Assembly: GCA_903832325.1 (NCBI GenBank)
Contig: CAILBC010000043.1
Location: 96,110 to 160,109, forward strand
From: an uncultured Sphingomonadales bacterium
GTDB taxonomy: Bacteria; Pseudomonadota; Alphaproteobacteria; Sphingomonadales; Sphingomonadaceae
Direction: 5' to 3'
DNA length: 64,000 nt
The first letter of the stretch is position 1; every line of letters begins with the position of its first letter. Shown here piece after piece: positions 46,437-55,747 of the stretch. Under the pieces are notes generated by a model that was not told the DNA's origin, did no database searches, and worked only from the letters and a program-made list of their open reading frames with translations. The position numbers were made by a program, and so were the translations under genes.

Positions 46437-48647
46437 CTATTTGCTGGCTGTGGTCTTGTGTTGCGCGACGTAGCCCTGACGCTGCTGGTCAATCAAGTAG
46501 GCATGGATGGCTTCGACATCATCCTTGCTTACCACATCGCCCAGCGGGGCCATGCCGAGTTGGGCCAGCGCGCCCTTCAGCACGATATCGTTGAACATGT
46601 CGTGGATTTCGGGCGGCAGGCGCGACAGGTCCGGCGTTACGCCAGGGCCGAACACGTGGCAGCGCGAACAGTATTCGGTGAACTTTTCCTCACCATGCGC
46701 GATGACCGCTGCGGTCGCGATCAGCTTTGGCGGTTCGGGATAATCGAACGGATTGACGCGCTTGTCGGGCATCGGCACGGCGCCACCACCCAGCTTGAAC
46801 ACCAGGATGCGGTTGGTGTTCATGTTGAGATAGGCCGCGCTCGACGGCGGGATCGGAAACGTGATGCCCGATCCGCCATAGCCGGCCTGCACCGCCACAT
46901 ATTGCACGCCGCCGACTTTATAGGTCATCGGTGCGGCCATGATGTGGCTGCCGGTCTTGATCGATGTCAGCGGCTGGCCGGTCGTGGCGTTATAGACCCA
47001 CAGCGTGCCATCACCACGTCCTTGCACCACGATATTGCCCGCGGTCGACAGCACGCCGCCGTCATAGCCGCGGTTGCCTTCGGATGTGACCTGCTGCCAC
47101 ACCACCTTGCGGGTGACCGGGTCCCAGGCTTTCAGGATTTCGCGCACCAGCTTGGTACCCGGGCGTTCCTTCTGCAATTCGGCCTTTTCCGGCACCGTGC
47201 CGAACAGGCGCTTCAGCCCGCCGGTGTCGTAGGTATCGTCGGGAATGATCCCGTCGGCGTTGAAGAACCCTTCCAGATGGTTCAGCGCGCCGCCGTTGCC
47301 GGCCATGTTGACCATGACATTGGGCACATCGAGCGAGGGGATATAGACCAGCCGCGTTTTCGGGCTGAACGACATCGGGTTCCACGTGTGGCCGCCGGCC
47401 CACGAAGGATAGACGTTTTTGGGCTTGGCAGTGTAATCGGCCACTTCGGTAAACTGCGGCCGGCCGGTGGCCAGGTCGACGCCCTTGGCCCAGTTCACAT
47501 AAGTGAACGGATCGGCCGCCAGCAGTTTGCCGGTCTTGAGATCGAGCGTGTAGTAAAACCCGTTCTTCGACGCCTGCATCACCACGCGCCGGGTCTGGGC
47601 GGGTGATGCCCCACCCACCGGCAGATTGGCGAAGATGAATTTCTGCACCGCGTCATAATCCCAGGAATCCCCGGGGGTTTCCTGATAATACCAGTTCATC
47701 CGGCCGTTTTGCGCGCTGACCGCGATGATCGAGGCGTTGAACAAGTCATCATGCCGTTCGCCGCCGGACTTTACCCGCAGATAGGGTGAGGCATTGGCCG
47801 TGCCAAACACGATCTGGTCGGTTTCCGGATCATAGGACAGCCCGTCCCACACTGCGCCGCCATTCTGGTACTTGCCGCTGCGCCCGGGGGCCCAGGATTT
47901 CGCGGCCATCGCCAGCTCGGGATGCTCAAAGGGTTGATCCGGGGCAGGGGGCACCGTGAAAAAGCGCCATTTGAAGCTGCCGGTCTTGATATCCCACGCC
48001 GAAATATAGCCGCGCGACGATCCATCGCCCAGGTCCGAACCGGAATTGCCGATCACCACCGCATCCCTGGTCAGGATCACCGCCCCGGTGGAGGCATAGA
48101 CCTGCTTGCGGTTGATGATCGTATCGGCCTTCCACTTTTCGGCGCCGGTCCTGGCATCGAGCGCGTGGAGCACGCCGTCTTCGGATGCAACGAACACCAC
48201 CCCGTCGCGATAGGCAACGCCCCGGTTTACCGTGTCGCAGCAGGCATTGCGCGCCGAGGACGGATCGATGCCCGGATCGAATTGCCAGATCAGCTTTCCG
48301 GTCGTGGCATCGAGCGCATAGACAATGCCCCAGACGCCCGAGGTGTACATGACCCCGTCGATCACCAGCGGGGTCGCTTCCTGCCCGCGATCGGTGCCCA
48401 TCTCATAAGCCCAGGCAAAGCCGAGCTGCCCGGCGTTGCTGTCGTTGATATCGGTCAGCGCGGAAAACCAGGTGCCCGCCTGGTCACCGCCGACAAACGG
48501 CCATTGTTCGGCCGCAACCGGATAAGGCGCTGCCGAAAGATCGGGCAAACCGGCATGCGATGCCGCGCCGGGAACAAGCAGCGCGCCGCACAGCGCAACG
48601 GCGGAAATCAGGCCGGTGGCGGCCTTGCGGAAAATCGGTCGTGACAT
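46437..48647 (-). CDS. PQQ-dependent quinohaemoprotein dehydrogenase (type II, with cytochrome c domain)
   Basis: A 736-residue periplasmic enzyme: signal peptide (ending SHAG, about residue 32), eight-bladed beta-propeller with PQQ, and a C-terminal cytochrome c domain with CSRCH (about residue 665). The adjacent-Cys disulfide that covers PQQ is in ARNACCDTVNRG. The catalytic Asp is in GDSWDYDAVQ. Such enzymes oxidise alcohols to aldehydes or acids and pass electrons through haem c. The start ATG 48647 begins the signal peptide; a longer N-terminus (48677 or 48800) is less likely. No PQQ synthesis genes are in the window. Substrate unknown. Confidence 0.92.
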   Translation of the reverse strand: MSRPIFRKAATGLISAVALCGALLVPGAASHAGLPDLSAAPYPVAAEQWPFVGGDQAGTWFSALTDINDSNAGQLGFAWAYEMGTDRGQEATPLVIDGVMYTSGVWGIVYALDATTGKLIWQFDPGIDPSSARNACCDTVNRGVAYRDGVVFVASEDGVLHALDARTGAEKWKADTIINRKQVYASTGAVILTRDAVVIGNSGSDLGDGSSRGYISAWDIKTGSFKWRFFTVPPAPDQPFEHPELAMAAKSWAPGRSGKYQNGGAVWDGLSYDPETDQIVFGTANASPYLRVKSGGERHDDLFNASIIAVSAQNGRMNWYYQETPGDSWDYDAVQKFIFANLPVGGASPAQTRRVVMQASKNGFYYTLDLKTGKLLAADPFTYVNWAKGVDLATGRPQFTEVADYTAKPKNVYPSWAGGHTWNPMSFSPKTRLVYIPSLDVPNVMVNMAGNGGALNHLEGFFNADGIIPDDTYDTGGLKRLFGTVPEKAELQKERPGTKLVREILKAWDPVTRKVVWQQVTSEGNRGYDGGVLSTAGNIVVQGRGDGTLWVYNATTGQPLTSIKTGSHIMAAPMTYKVGGVQYVAVQAGYGGSGITFPIPPSSAAYLNMNTNRILVFKLGGGAVPMPDKRVNPFDYPEPPKLIATAAVIAHGEEKFTEYCSRCHVFGPGVTPDLSRLPPEIHDMFNDIVLKGALAQLGMAPLGDVVSKDDVEAIHAYLIDQQRQGYVAQHKTTASK

Positions 48648-48752
48648 GGTCGTGTGTGGCCTGGTCGGTTGCAGCATAACCCAAGGTCTCTGTCGGAAAT
48701 CGCGCGATGGCAAGCGCCTATCGTGGGCATAAGGCAGGGTTATGCACCATAA

Positions 48753-48799
48753 TGCAAGGCCCCGGCCACGGATGGACCGGGCCGGGGCAAGGCATTGCA
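48753..48799. terminator. Stem-loop between the TBDR and PQQ dehydrogenase genes
   Basis: GCCCCGGCC (48759-48767) and GGCCGGGGC (48780-48788) form a 9-bp stem, extended by TGCAA/TTGCA outside. It lies 36-82 bp after the minus-strand TBDR stop and has no following T-run, so it may be an intercistronic mRNA structure or a weak terminator. The 187-bp gap contains no gene. Confidence 0.5.
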
Positions 48800-48817
48800 A
48801 TCCCTGTCAGGCTGTCT

Positions 48818-48841
48818 TGATCAGAAAGGCCTGATCAGAAA
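48818..48841. repeat. 14-bp tandem duplication spanning a stop codon
   Basis: TGATCAGAAA occurs at 48818-48827 and 48832-48841 (period 14). The second copy contains the stop and last residues of the minus-strand TBDR gene; the first would be an echo of that gene end. TGATCAG/CTGATCA also form a 7-bp inverted repeat. Confidence 0.75.
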
Positions 48842-51354
48842 TGATAACGGATGTTGACGCCCCACGACCGCGGGCGGGCGAACAGCGATTGGGTTGCCCC
48901 GGAATAGAGCGACCCGTCATAGGCATAGTTGCGATAGGCGCGTTCGAACACGTTGTTCACATAGAACGCCAGATCGACATTGGTGTCTTTCGGGGTAAAT
49001 CCGATCCGCACGTTTTCGACGTGGTATGCGGCTTCCTGCTCGACCGGGGCGCACAGCAGCGTGAAGCACATGTGGGACTGGTACATGCTGTCGGCCTGCA
49101 CCGATGCATTGCCACCGGCCAGCGGAAATTCATAGCGGACCAGCGCGTTGCCCGACCAGTGCGGCGCCTGCGGCAGATCGTGCCGGACCACAGTCACCCC
49201 GTCGGGCAGCAAGACATCGGGCACATGGCTTTCTTCCCACGATCCGGTCAGATTGAGAGTCAGGCCGGGGATCGGGTGCGAAGTGAACTCGGCCTCGATC
49301 CCTTTGGCCTTGGCCTGCAGGTTGCGGATTTCCTGGGTGTAGCCAACTTGCACAAATGCCTGATAGTTGTGGTAATCATAGTAATAGGCCACGACGTTCA
49401 GGCTGGAATGACCGGGCAGGCTGGTCTTGAGGCCGATTTCGTAATCGTTCAGGACTTCGGGGTTGAACTTGATCCCGTTGATCGTGTCATAGACCGCCAG
49501 CGCTGCCGGGGTGCCGGTTGAGAAGCTGAAGCCCCCCGATTTTGAACCGCGGTTGTAGCTGGCATAGATCAGCGTGTTGGCAGACGGCTTGTAATCCACC
49601 TCGGTCCGCACCGTCAGACCGGAAAAGCTGGGTCGTGCGTCAGCCGGTACCGCTGTGATCGAACCGCCCGTGCTGGCGGTAACATCCGCATAGCCGGGGA
49701 ACGGCGGGTTCGCATCGTAGTTGAAATTGATGCTGTCGGGGCAATAGTGAATGTTGAACCCGGTCCAGTATTCATGACCCGTGTAGCAACCAATCTTTTT
49801 ATCGTGCCAGTAGCGTGCCCCGAAGATGAATTTGAATTGGTCGCTGATCTTGTATTCGTCTTGGGCAAAGAACGCAAAGCTCTTGGTTTGCTGATAAAAT
49901 TGGACTTGCGGATCATAGCTGTCGAACGGAGTTGCGTATTGCGCGTGGAAATGGCTTTCAATCGACATCGCAAAAGCGCCCAGCACCAGGTAGTTGGCGG
50001 TGCCAATGGTGGTGGCGGCGCGCAATTCCTCTGAAACCTGGTTGGTGCGGTTGTTCTGGTTGAAAATCGTGCCCGGTGCATAACACGTGATCGATGCGAC
50101 GCCGGGGCAGGGACCAGCGGTATAAGTCGCACCCTGGACATAGGCGAATTCGGGTTGGCTATCGCCGATTTCGTTGTTGAACTTGTTGATATATTGGTAA
50201 TCGGTGATCGACGTAACATCGAACGCGCCAAGCTTTGCTTCAAGACGCAAGGTCGCGCCAAAGATCTGGCGGCTGATCCCCGGATCGCCGGTCGCGGCGA
50301 TCTGCCACGGGCTCGCGCCACGCGTTACCGCAACCGTGCGGCCGTTGATGATGCCGTCAAATCCGGTCGCCATCGCGCCCGGCACGGTGTTGGCCGCGGC
50401 ACCCGAAGACCCGGCATAACCCGGCAGATTGTATGAGGCATTCGGTGCCCAGTACGGGCAAACCACGTTGGCGGGCAGATCAACGCCCTGGAACTGGGCG
50501 TTGGGGCACGACGGCGCAAAGGCATAGCCTGCAACCTGCCGTTCGTGATCCGATTCGGAATAGCGCAAAGTCAATTTGGCACTGAAATCGCTGGACGGCG
50601 ACCATTTGAAAATGCTGCGCAGGCCCCAATGGTTGTTCTGACCGCGGTTGTGCTGGCCCGGTACCAAATTCTGGATATAGCCTTCGTCGCGGTCATAAAG
50701 GCCCGATACGCGCACATCCAGATCCTTGGCCAACCGGCCCTGGATTGCCCCTTCGGCAATCGTTTCGTTGAACCGGCCGTACGTCAGCGAGAGAAATCCG
50801 CCGGTCGTGGCGGTCGGCTGGGTGGAAATGAACTGGATCGCGCCGCCGGTCGCGTTGCGGCCGAACAGCGTGCCCTGCGGCCCGCGCAACGCCTCGGCGC
50901 GCGCCAGGTCGAAAATCGGAAAGCCCGCGGTGGAGATCGACGATGAGTAGCTGTCGTCCTGATAGACGGCGACTGGCGGCTCCTGCTCGTCTCCATAGGA
51001 GTTTTGCGCAACACCGCGCATGTTGAACACCACTTCGGACGCGGCAAACGCGTTGAAGCGCAAGTTGGGGATGGCGCGCACCACATCGGTGGCGGTGGTG
51101 ATGTTGAGGTTCTTGATCGTTTCCCGGTCGAGCACCGTGATCGCGATGCCGACATCCTTCAGCTTTTGTTCGCGGCGCTGCGCGGTCACCACGATATCGG
51201 GCGCGGCGCCCGGTTGGGCCACCGCTTCGGCCGGAGCCGGAGCCGCCGACTCTGCCATCGCAGCGCCCGGCGCGAAGGCGACCAGCGCCACGCCTGCCAG
51301 CATGGCTGCGGTCAAAGTGCGGCGTGCGCCACCCTCAGATGAGAAAACCGTCAT
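48835..51354 (-). CDS. TonB-dependent receptor (upstream of PQQ dehydrogenase)
   Basis: An 839-residue TBDR: signal peptide ending AAMA (about residue 34), plug domain PDIVVTAQRREQKLKDVGIAITVLD with RAEALRGPQGTLFGRNATGGA, and a barrel ending in Phe (NIRYHF). The plug looks like the FecA/siderophore-like class common in sphingomonads, whose cargo is often an organic compound rather than iron. The start ATG 51354 follows AAGGGGAG. Gene order TBDR, PQQ dehydrogenase, permease on one strand suggests uptake and periplasmic oxidation of one substrate, which is not known. Confidence 0.92.
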   Translation of the reverse strand: MTVFSSEGGARRTLTAAMLAGVALVAFAPGAAMAESAAPAPAEAVAQPGAAPDIVVTAQRREQKLKDVGIAITVLDRETIKNLNITTATDVVRAIPNLRFNAFAASEVVFNMRGVAQNSYGDEQEPPVAVYQDDSYSSSISTAGFPIFDLARAEALRGPQGTLFGRNATGGAIQFISTQPTATTGGFLSLTYGRFNETIAEGAIQGRLAKDLDVRVSGLYDRDEGYIQNLVPGQHNRGQNNHWGLRSIFKWSPSSDFSAKLTLRYSESDHERQVAGYAFAPSCPNAQFQGVDLPANVVCPYWAPNASYNLPGYAGSSGAAANTVPGAMATGFDGIINGRTVAVTRGASPWQIAATGDPGISRQIFGATLRLEAKLGAFDVTSITDYQYINKFNNEIGDSQPEFAYVQGATYTAGPCPGVASITCYAPGTIFNQNNRTNQVSEELRAATTIGTANYLVLGAFAMSIESHFHAQYATPFDSYDPQVQFYQQTKSFAFFAQDEYKISDQFKFIFGARYWHDKKIGCYTGHEYWTGFNIHYCPDSINFNYDANPPFPGYADVTASTGGSITAVPADARPSFSGLTVRTEVDYKPSANTLIYASYNRGSKSGGFSFSTGTPAALAVYDTINGIKFNPEVLNDYEIGLKTSLPGHSSLNVVAYYYDYHNYQAFVQVGYTQEIRNLQAKAKGIEAEFTSHPIPGLTLNLTGSWEESHVPDVLLPDGVTVVRHDLPQAPHWSGNALVRYEFPLAGGNASVQADSMYQSHMCFTLLCAPVEQEAAYHVENVRIGFTPKDTNVDLAFYVNNVFERAYRNYAYDGSLYSGATQSLFARPRSWGVNIRYHF

Positions 51355-51695
51355 CGATAGCTCCCCTTAAAAGCCATTTGGCGCCGCCGTGACTTTTGCA
51401 CGACAACTGCCTTTATTGCCTGGCGAACGTGCCTCAAACATTCGGATCGGGCAAGCCGGGACCGGCGCCTTTTTGGCCAAGAAGAAACTTTTTTAGCCGT
51501 GGAGAAACTGGCGCGAGGGCAGGGGTTTTATGAAAATGGCTTTGAAACAACGACTCGGCGGTATCCGGCGCGGAATCGTTGCGATAAATTCACCTTATGT
51601 TTCGCGCAAAAGATTATGATCACTCCGCGCCGGGCCGCATGGTCCGGGCGCATCAGGCCTGGCGCCGCGCACAGCGATTGGCTGAATTAAGATGC

Positions 51696-51708
51696 GCTGA
51701 TATTCAGC
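51696..51708. promoter_or_regulatory. Palindromic operator candidate upstream of the betaine/sarcosine genes
   Basis: GCTGATATTCAGC is a perfect GCTGA-N3-TCAGC palindrome, with a half site GCTGAAT at 51681-51687. It lies just upstream of an A/T-rich -10-like TTTTATATGG and 130 bp before the dehydrogenase start. Confidence 0.45.
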
Positions 51709-51784
51709 ATTAGTGTTTTATATGGTGCCATGCCCCCTTGGCCATCGGGGCGGGAAACTGGCATACCGGTGTGCATAACCGTAG

Positions 51785-51813
51785 GTGCAGGTCGGCAATC
51801 GCTTTGCCTGCAC
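51785..51813 (+). promoter_or_regulatory. Leader stem-loop before the dimethylglycine/sarcosine dehydrogenase gene
   Basis: GTGCA/TGCAC enclose GGCAA/TTGCC with a TCGCT loop and a GGTC bulge on one side. It ends 24 bases before the ATG at 51838 and 12 before the ribosome-binding site GAAGGGG. It does not match a riboswitch class that I can recognise. Confidence 0.4.
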
Positions 51814-51837
51814 GGGATTTGGCCTGAAGGGGCGCAC

Positions 51838-54345
51838 ATGAAAACGACAGCGCGCGTGGTGGTTATCGGTGGCGGGGTGGTTGGCGTCAGCACGCTGTAT
51901 CATCTGGCAAAGCTCGGCTGGTCGGATGTCGCGCTGATCGAGCGCAAGGAGCTGACTTCGGGTTCCACCTGGCACGCCGCCGGGCTGCTGCCGTTGTTCA
52001 ATCTCAGCTACTCGGTGGGCAAGCTGCACCAGTATTCGGTTGATCTCTATCCCAGGCTCGAAGCGGAAACCGGCCTGAATGTCGGGTTTTCCAATGTGTC
52101 CAACATCCGTCTGGCGACCAGCCCCGACCGGATGGATGAATACCGCTATTACGCGGGTGTGGCCAAAACGATTGGTGTCGATGTCAACTGGCTGACCCCG
52201 GAAGACCTGCGCGAAGTCTGGCCGCTGGCCGTGACCGACAATGTTCTGGGCGCGATCCAGCATCCGGCCGATGGTTATATTCAGCCTGCCGATCTGACCC
52301 AGGCGCTGGCCAAGGGGGCACGCCAGCTGGGCGCGACAATCCATCGCAACACCACCGTCACCGGCATCACGCAAAAGGCCAATGGCGAATGGGTGGTGAC
52401 GACGGATCAGGGTGAAATCACCTGCGAACATGTCGTTTCGGCCACCGGCAGTTTTGCCCGCCAGACCGGCGCAATGGTCGGTCTCGACATTCCGGTGGTT
52501 CCGGTCGAGCACCAGTACATCGTGACCGAACAGCACCCCGCGATCATGGAGCGGCGGCGGCTTGGCCTGCCTGAAATGGGCGTTCTGCGCGAATCCGACG
52601 CCAGCTGGTACATGCGCGAAGAAGCCGGCGGCCTGTTGCTCGGGCCCTACGAAGTCGGCGCCCCGGCATGCTATGTGAAAGGCCCGGCGGCCAACAGCGA
52701 ATACGAACTGTTCCCCGATGCGCTGGAACGGCTGGAGCCCTATATCCTGTCGGCGATGGCGCGCGTGCCCGCATTTGGCGAAGTGGGCGTCAAGAAAGTC
52801 TATAACGGCGCGATTGCCTATACCCCCGACGGATCGCCGATTGTCGGCCCGGCCTGGGACAGGAAAAACTTCTGGCTGAACGAAGGCCATTCGTTCGGGA
52901 TCACCGCCGCCGGCGGGGCCGGCTGGCAGCTGGCGCACTGGATTGTCGACGGCGAACCGACCATCGACATGATGGGCGTCGATCCGCGCCGGTTTGGCGA
53001 CTATGCCGGCGAAGGCTATCTGATCGAAAAGAACGAAGAAGCCTATGCCAAGGTCTTTTCGATCCATTACCCCGACGAAGAGCGAGAGGCCGCGCGCGCG
53101 CTGCGCCGCACCCCGTGCTATGACCGGATGAAGGCGTTGGGCGCGGTGTTTGGCAGCGTGTTCGGCTGGGAACGGCCCAACTGGTTTGCGCCCGCCGGCT
53201 ATGAATTGACCGAGGCCGATCTCGACAAGGCCGATGTCATCCTCAACGACAACCACCCGGTTGTCCCGGGCGAGGCGATCCGCGAACGCTGGTCGTTCCG
53301 CCGGTCGAACTATTTCGATTTCGTCGGTGCCGAATGCCGCCACGTTACCGAAAAGGTCGGCATCCAGGACATGAGCGCCTTTGCCAAGTGCATGATTTCG
53401 GGCCCGGGCGCCGAGGATTGGCTTAATGGCCTGCTGTCGAACATGGTGCCAAAGAAGGTGGGCAAGCTGTCGCTGTCATACCTTTTGACCGACGAAGGCG
53501 GCGTGCGCGCCGAATTCACCGTCTACAAAAAAGGCCCGCAACGCTATTATCTCGTGTCGGCCGGCGCGATGGAACGCCACGATCAGGACTATCTGATCAA
53601 GGCGCTGCCGACCGACGGTTCGGTGCGGTTTGAACGGCTGACCACGGCGATGGGCGTGCTGGTGCTGGCCGGGCCGCGTGCCCGCGACGTTCTGGCCAAA
53701 GTTACCCGCGCCGATCTTTCGAACGCGGCCTTTCCCTGGCTGACCGGGCAGACCATTTCGGTGGGTGCGGCGCGGGTCGATGCGCTGCGCGTGAATTTCA
53801 TCGGCGAACTGGGCTGGGAAATCCATCATCCGATCGAAATGCAGAACTACATTTTTGACACGTTGATGGCGGCGGGTGCCGAATTCGACATCAGGCCGTT
53901 CGGCATCCGCGCGATGACCGCGATGGCGCTGGAAAAGAGCTACAAGCTGATCCCGCGCGAATTGTCGATTGAATACAACGCGCTGGAAAGCGGACTTGAA
54001 CGCTTTGTCAGCATGAAAAAGCCGGCGTTCAAGGGCCGTGACGGACTTGTCGCGCGCAAGGAAGCCGGGCTGCGCTGGCAACTGGTCACGCTCGACGTGC
54101 ACGGCGTTACCGATGCCGATGCGCGCGGATCAGAACCGGTCCTGCGCGATGGCGAACTGGTTGGCCGCGCCACGTCTGGCGGCTATGGCTGGCGCGTGGG
54201 CAAAAGCCTGGCCCTGGCGATGGTTCCGCCCGCGCATGCCGCGGTCGGCACCGAGCTGGAGATCGTCATTCTTGGCACCGCGCACAAGGCGGTGGTGATC
54301 GAAGATTCGCCGTTCGACCCGGAAAACACCGCTTTGCGGAGCTGA
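51838..54345 (+). CDS. Dimethylglycine/sarcosine dehydrogenase family protein (FAD domain plus aminomethyltransferase domain)
   Basis: An 835-residue enzyme. The N-terminal FAD oxidoreductase domain (VVIGGGVVGVSTLYHLA, residues 6-22) has the His of STWHAAGLL, the usual covalent FAD site of mitochondrial-type DMGDH/SARDH. The C-terminal half is a GcvT-like folate domain (GPGAEDWLNGL, LSYLLTDEGGVRAEFTVYK, FIGELGWEIHHP). It demethylates dimethylglycine or sarcosine to sarcosine or glycine, passing electrons to ETF and the one-carbon unit to tetrahydrofolate. The start ATG 51838 follows GAAGGGG. The Rieske gene begins four bases after its stop. Confidence 0.92.
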   Translation: MKTTARVVVIGGGVVGVSTLYHLAKLGWSDVALIERKELTSGSTWHAAGLLPLFNLSYSVGKLHQYSVDLYPRLEAETGLNVGFSNVSNIRLATSPDRMDEYRYYAGVAKTIGVDVNWLTPEDLREVWPLAVTDNVLGAIQHPADGYIQPADLTQALAKGARQLGATIHRNTTVTGITQKANGEWVVTTDQGEITCEHVVSATGSFARQTGAMVGLDIPVVPVEHQYIVTEQHPAIMERRRLGLPEMGVLRESDASWYMREEAGGLLLGPYEVGAPACYVKGPAANSEYELFPDALERLEPYILSAMARVPAFGEVGVKKVYNGAIAYTPDGSPIVGPAWDRKNFWLNEGHSFGITAAGGAGWQLAHWIVDGEPTIDMMGVDPRRFGDYAGEGYLIEKNEEAYAKVFSIHYPDEEREAARALRRTPCYDRMKALGAVFGSVFGWERPNWFAPAGYELTEADLDKADVILNDNHPVVPGEAIRERWSFRRSNYFDFVGAECRHVTEKVGIQDMSAFAKCMISGPGAEDWLNGLLSNMVPKKVGKLSLSYLLTDEGGVRAEFTVYKKGPQRYYLVSAGAMERHDQDYLIKALPTDGSVRFERLTTAMGVLVLAGPRARDVLAKVTRADLSNAAFPWLTGQTISVGAARVDALRVNFIGELGWEIHHPIEMQNYIFDTLMAAGAEFDIRPFGIRAMTAMALEKSYKLIPRELSIEYNALESGLERFVSMKKPAFKGRDGLVARKEAGLRWQLVTLDVHGVTDADARGSEPVLRDGELVGRATSGGYGWRVGKSLALAMVPPAHAAVGTELEIVILGTAHKAVVIEDSPFDPENTALRS

Positions 54346-54349
54346 ACCC

Positions 54350-55603
54350 ATGCACCAGTTCGATACGATTGCCCGTCTGCTTGAAAAGAACCGCCCCGGC
54401 TATACCCTGCCGCGCGACCTTTATGTGGGTGAGGAAGCCTATCGCTTCGATATCGAGGTGATGCTCAAATCGGTCTGGCTCTATGCCGGAACGGTGGCCC
54501 ACGCCAAAAAACCGGGTGATTGGTTCCTGTTCGAACTGGGCAACAACCAGGTGATCATCGTGCGCGGGCGCGACAATGAAATCCGCGCGTTCTACAATTC
54601 GTGCCGCCACCGCGGCGCGCGCGTGTGCGAAGCGGCCAGCGGCAATTCGCCGCGGCTGATCTGCCCCTATCACTTCTGGACTTATGGTCTGGATGGCAAG
54701 CTGCTGGCCGCGCGCAACATGCCCGAAGGGTTTGACAAGGCCGACCACGGCCTGGTCCCGGTGGCGCTGGAAAACGTAGGCGGGCTGCTGTTTGTCTGCC
54801 TGTCGGACACGCCGCCGCCGTTTGGCCGCGCGCGCGAAGATATTGCCGAACAAGTGAAAATCTACAACCTCGACAAGCTGAAAGTTGCGGTGCAGGACGA
54901 TCTGATCGAGCCGGCAAACTGGAAGCTGGTGATGGAAAACAATCGCGAGTGCTATCACTGCGATCAGAACCATCCCGAACTGCTGAAATCGCTGTCAACT
55001 TACGGATTCGGCAAAGGCCTGCCCGAAGATGGCGAGGCCGATGTGGTGGATGATGCCGCATTCGATGCCATGCTGGAGGCGCAGCGGCAGCATTGGGTTG
55101 ATCTGGGCATCTATCACGATCTGATCGAATTTCCGCCCGATGCGGACGGGAACACCGGCTGGCACCGCGTTGCGCGGTTGCCGCTGGCACATGGCGCGGT
55201 GTCGCAAACGCTGGATGGCACGCCCGCATCCCGCATCCCGATCTGGCCGCACGGGCTGACCGAGGAAACCAGCCTGTCGGTGTGGACCCAGCCCAACAGC
55301 TGGCACCATTTCTGCAACGACCATGTCGTCACGTTCTCGCTCACCCCGCTGGGGCCGGACAAGACGTTGCTGCGCACTAGCTGGCTGGTGCACGAGGACG
55401 CGGTGGAAGGGGTCGATTATGATCCCGCAAAGCTGACGGCGGTGTGGCGTGCGACCAACGAACAGGACAGTTATCTTTCGGCGGTGAACCATCGCGGCAT
55501 CCGCAGCGATGGCTATCGCCAGGGGCTCTATTCGGTCGAGGAAAAGCTCGTCGACGCGTTCAAGACCTTTTACGTCGATGCCAGCGTGCGGGCGCTGGGC
55601 TGA
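54350..55603 (+). CDS. Rieske ring-hydroxylating-type oxygenase, GbcA-like glycine betaine demethylase
   Basis: A 417-residue Rieske non-haem iron oxygenase. The Rieske cluster ligands are in CRHRGARVC (CxH) and CPYHFW (CxxH), and the mononuclear iron site is around NWKLVMENNRECYHCDQNHPEL. This pattern fits the GbcA/stachydrine demethylase group, which N-demethylates quaternary amines; GbcA makes dimethylglycine from glycine betaine. The start ATG 54350 lies 4 bp after the dehydrogenase gene. The reductase partner (GbcB) is not in the window. Proline betaine or carnitine-like substrates cannot be excluded. Confidence 0.88.
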   Translation: MHQFDTIARLLEKNRPGYTLPRDLYVGEEAYRFDIEVMLKSVWLYAGTVAHAKKPGDWFLFELGNNQVIIVRGRDNEIRAFYNSCRHRGARVCEAASGNSPRLICPYHFWTYGLDGKLLAARNMPEGFDKADHGLVPVALENVGGLLFVCLSDTPPPFGRAREDIAEQVKIYNLDKLKVAVQDDLIEPANWKLVMENNRECYHCDQNHPELLKSLSTYGFGKGLPEDGEADVVDDAAFDAMLEAQRQHWVDLGIYHDLIEFPPDADGNTGWHRVARLPLAHGAVSQTLDGTPASRIPIWPHGLTEETSLSVWTQPNSWHHFCNDHVVTFSLTPLGPDKTLLRTSWLVHEDAVEGVDYDPAKLTAVWRATNEQDSYLSAVNHRGIRSDGYRQGLYSVEEKLVDAFKTFYVDASVRALG

Positions 55604-55633
55604 CCGCAAGGCAGTTGCACCCCCTGCAGGCCA

Positions 55634-55681
55634 AAACCGCCAGGATGCCGAAACCGCCAGGATGCCGAAACCGCCCGGATG
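55634..55681. repeat. 17-bp tandem repeat, about 2.8 copies, after the Rieske gene
   Basis: AAACCGCCAGGATGCCG is repeated at 55634-55650 and 55651-55667, with a partial copy at 55668-55681. It fills part of the 144-bp gap before soxB; no gene or clear terminator is seen there. Confidence 0.85.
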
Positions 55682-55747
55682 TGAGTCTTGTCTTCGGGCG
55701 GGCGGCGGGGCACCGGAATTGCGACAGAACACGGGATTAGTCGGACA

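Larger units (their letters stand above)
51355..51837. other. 483-bp divergent intergenic region
   Basis: This is the longest gene-free stretch in the window. It is more A/T-rich than its surroundings (for example AAACTTTTTTAG near 51486 and TTTTATATGG near 51716). It contains the palindrome at 51696-51708 and the stem at 51785-51813. Short open frames inside it have no ribosome-binding site or recognisable product. It should hold the promoters of the TBDR gene on the left and the demethylation genes on the right. Confidence 0.7.

Noticed and set aside
51499..51690. 63-codon open frame in the long intergenic region
   Set aside because: The A/T-rich start has no clear function, there is no homology that I recognise, and it overlaps the probable promoter elements.
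51718..53343. 541-codon minus-strand open frame opposite the dimethylglycine/sarcosine dehydrogenase gene
   Set aside because: No recognisable protein; the plus-strand gene shows complete FAD and folate domains.
55604..55747. Small open frames between the Rieske gene and soxB
   Set aside because: They are produced by the 17-bp tandem repeat and have no ribosome-binding site or conserved feature.
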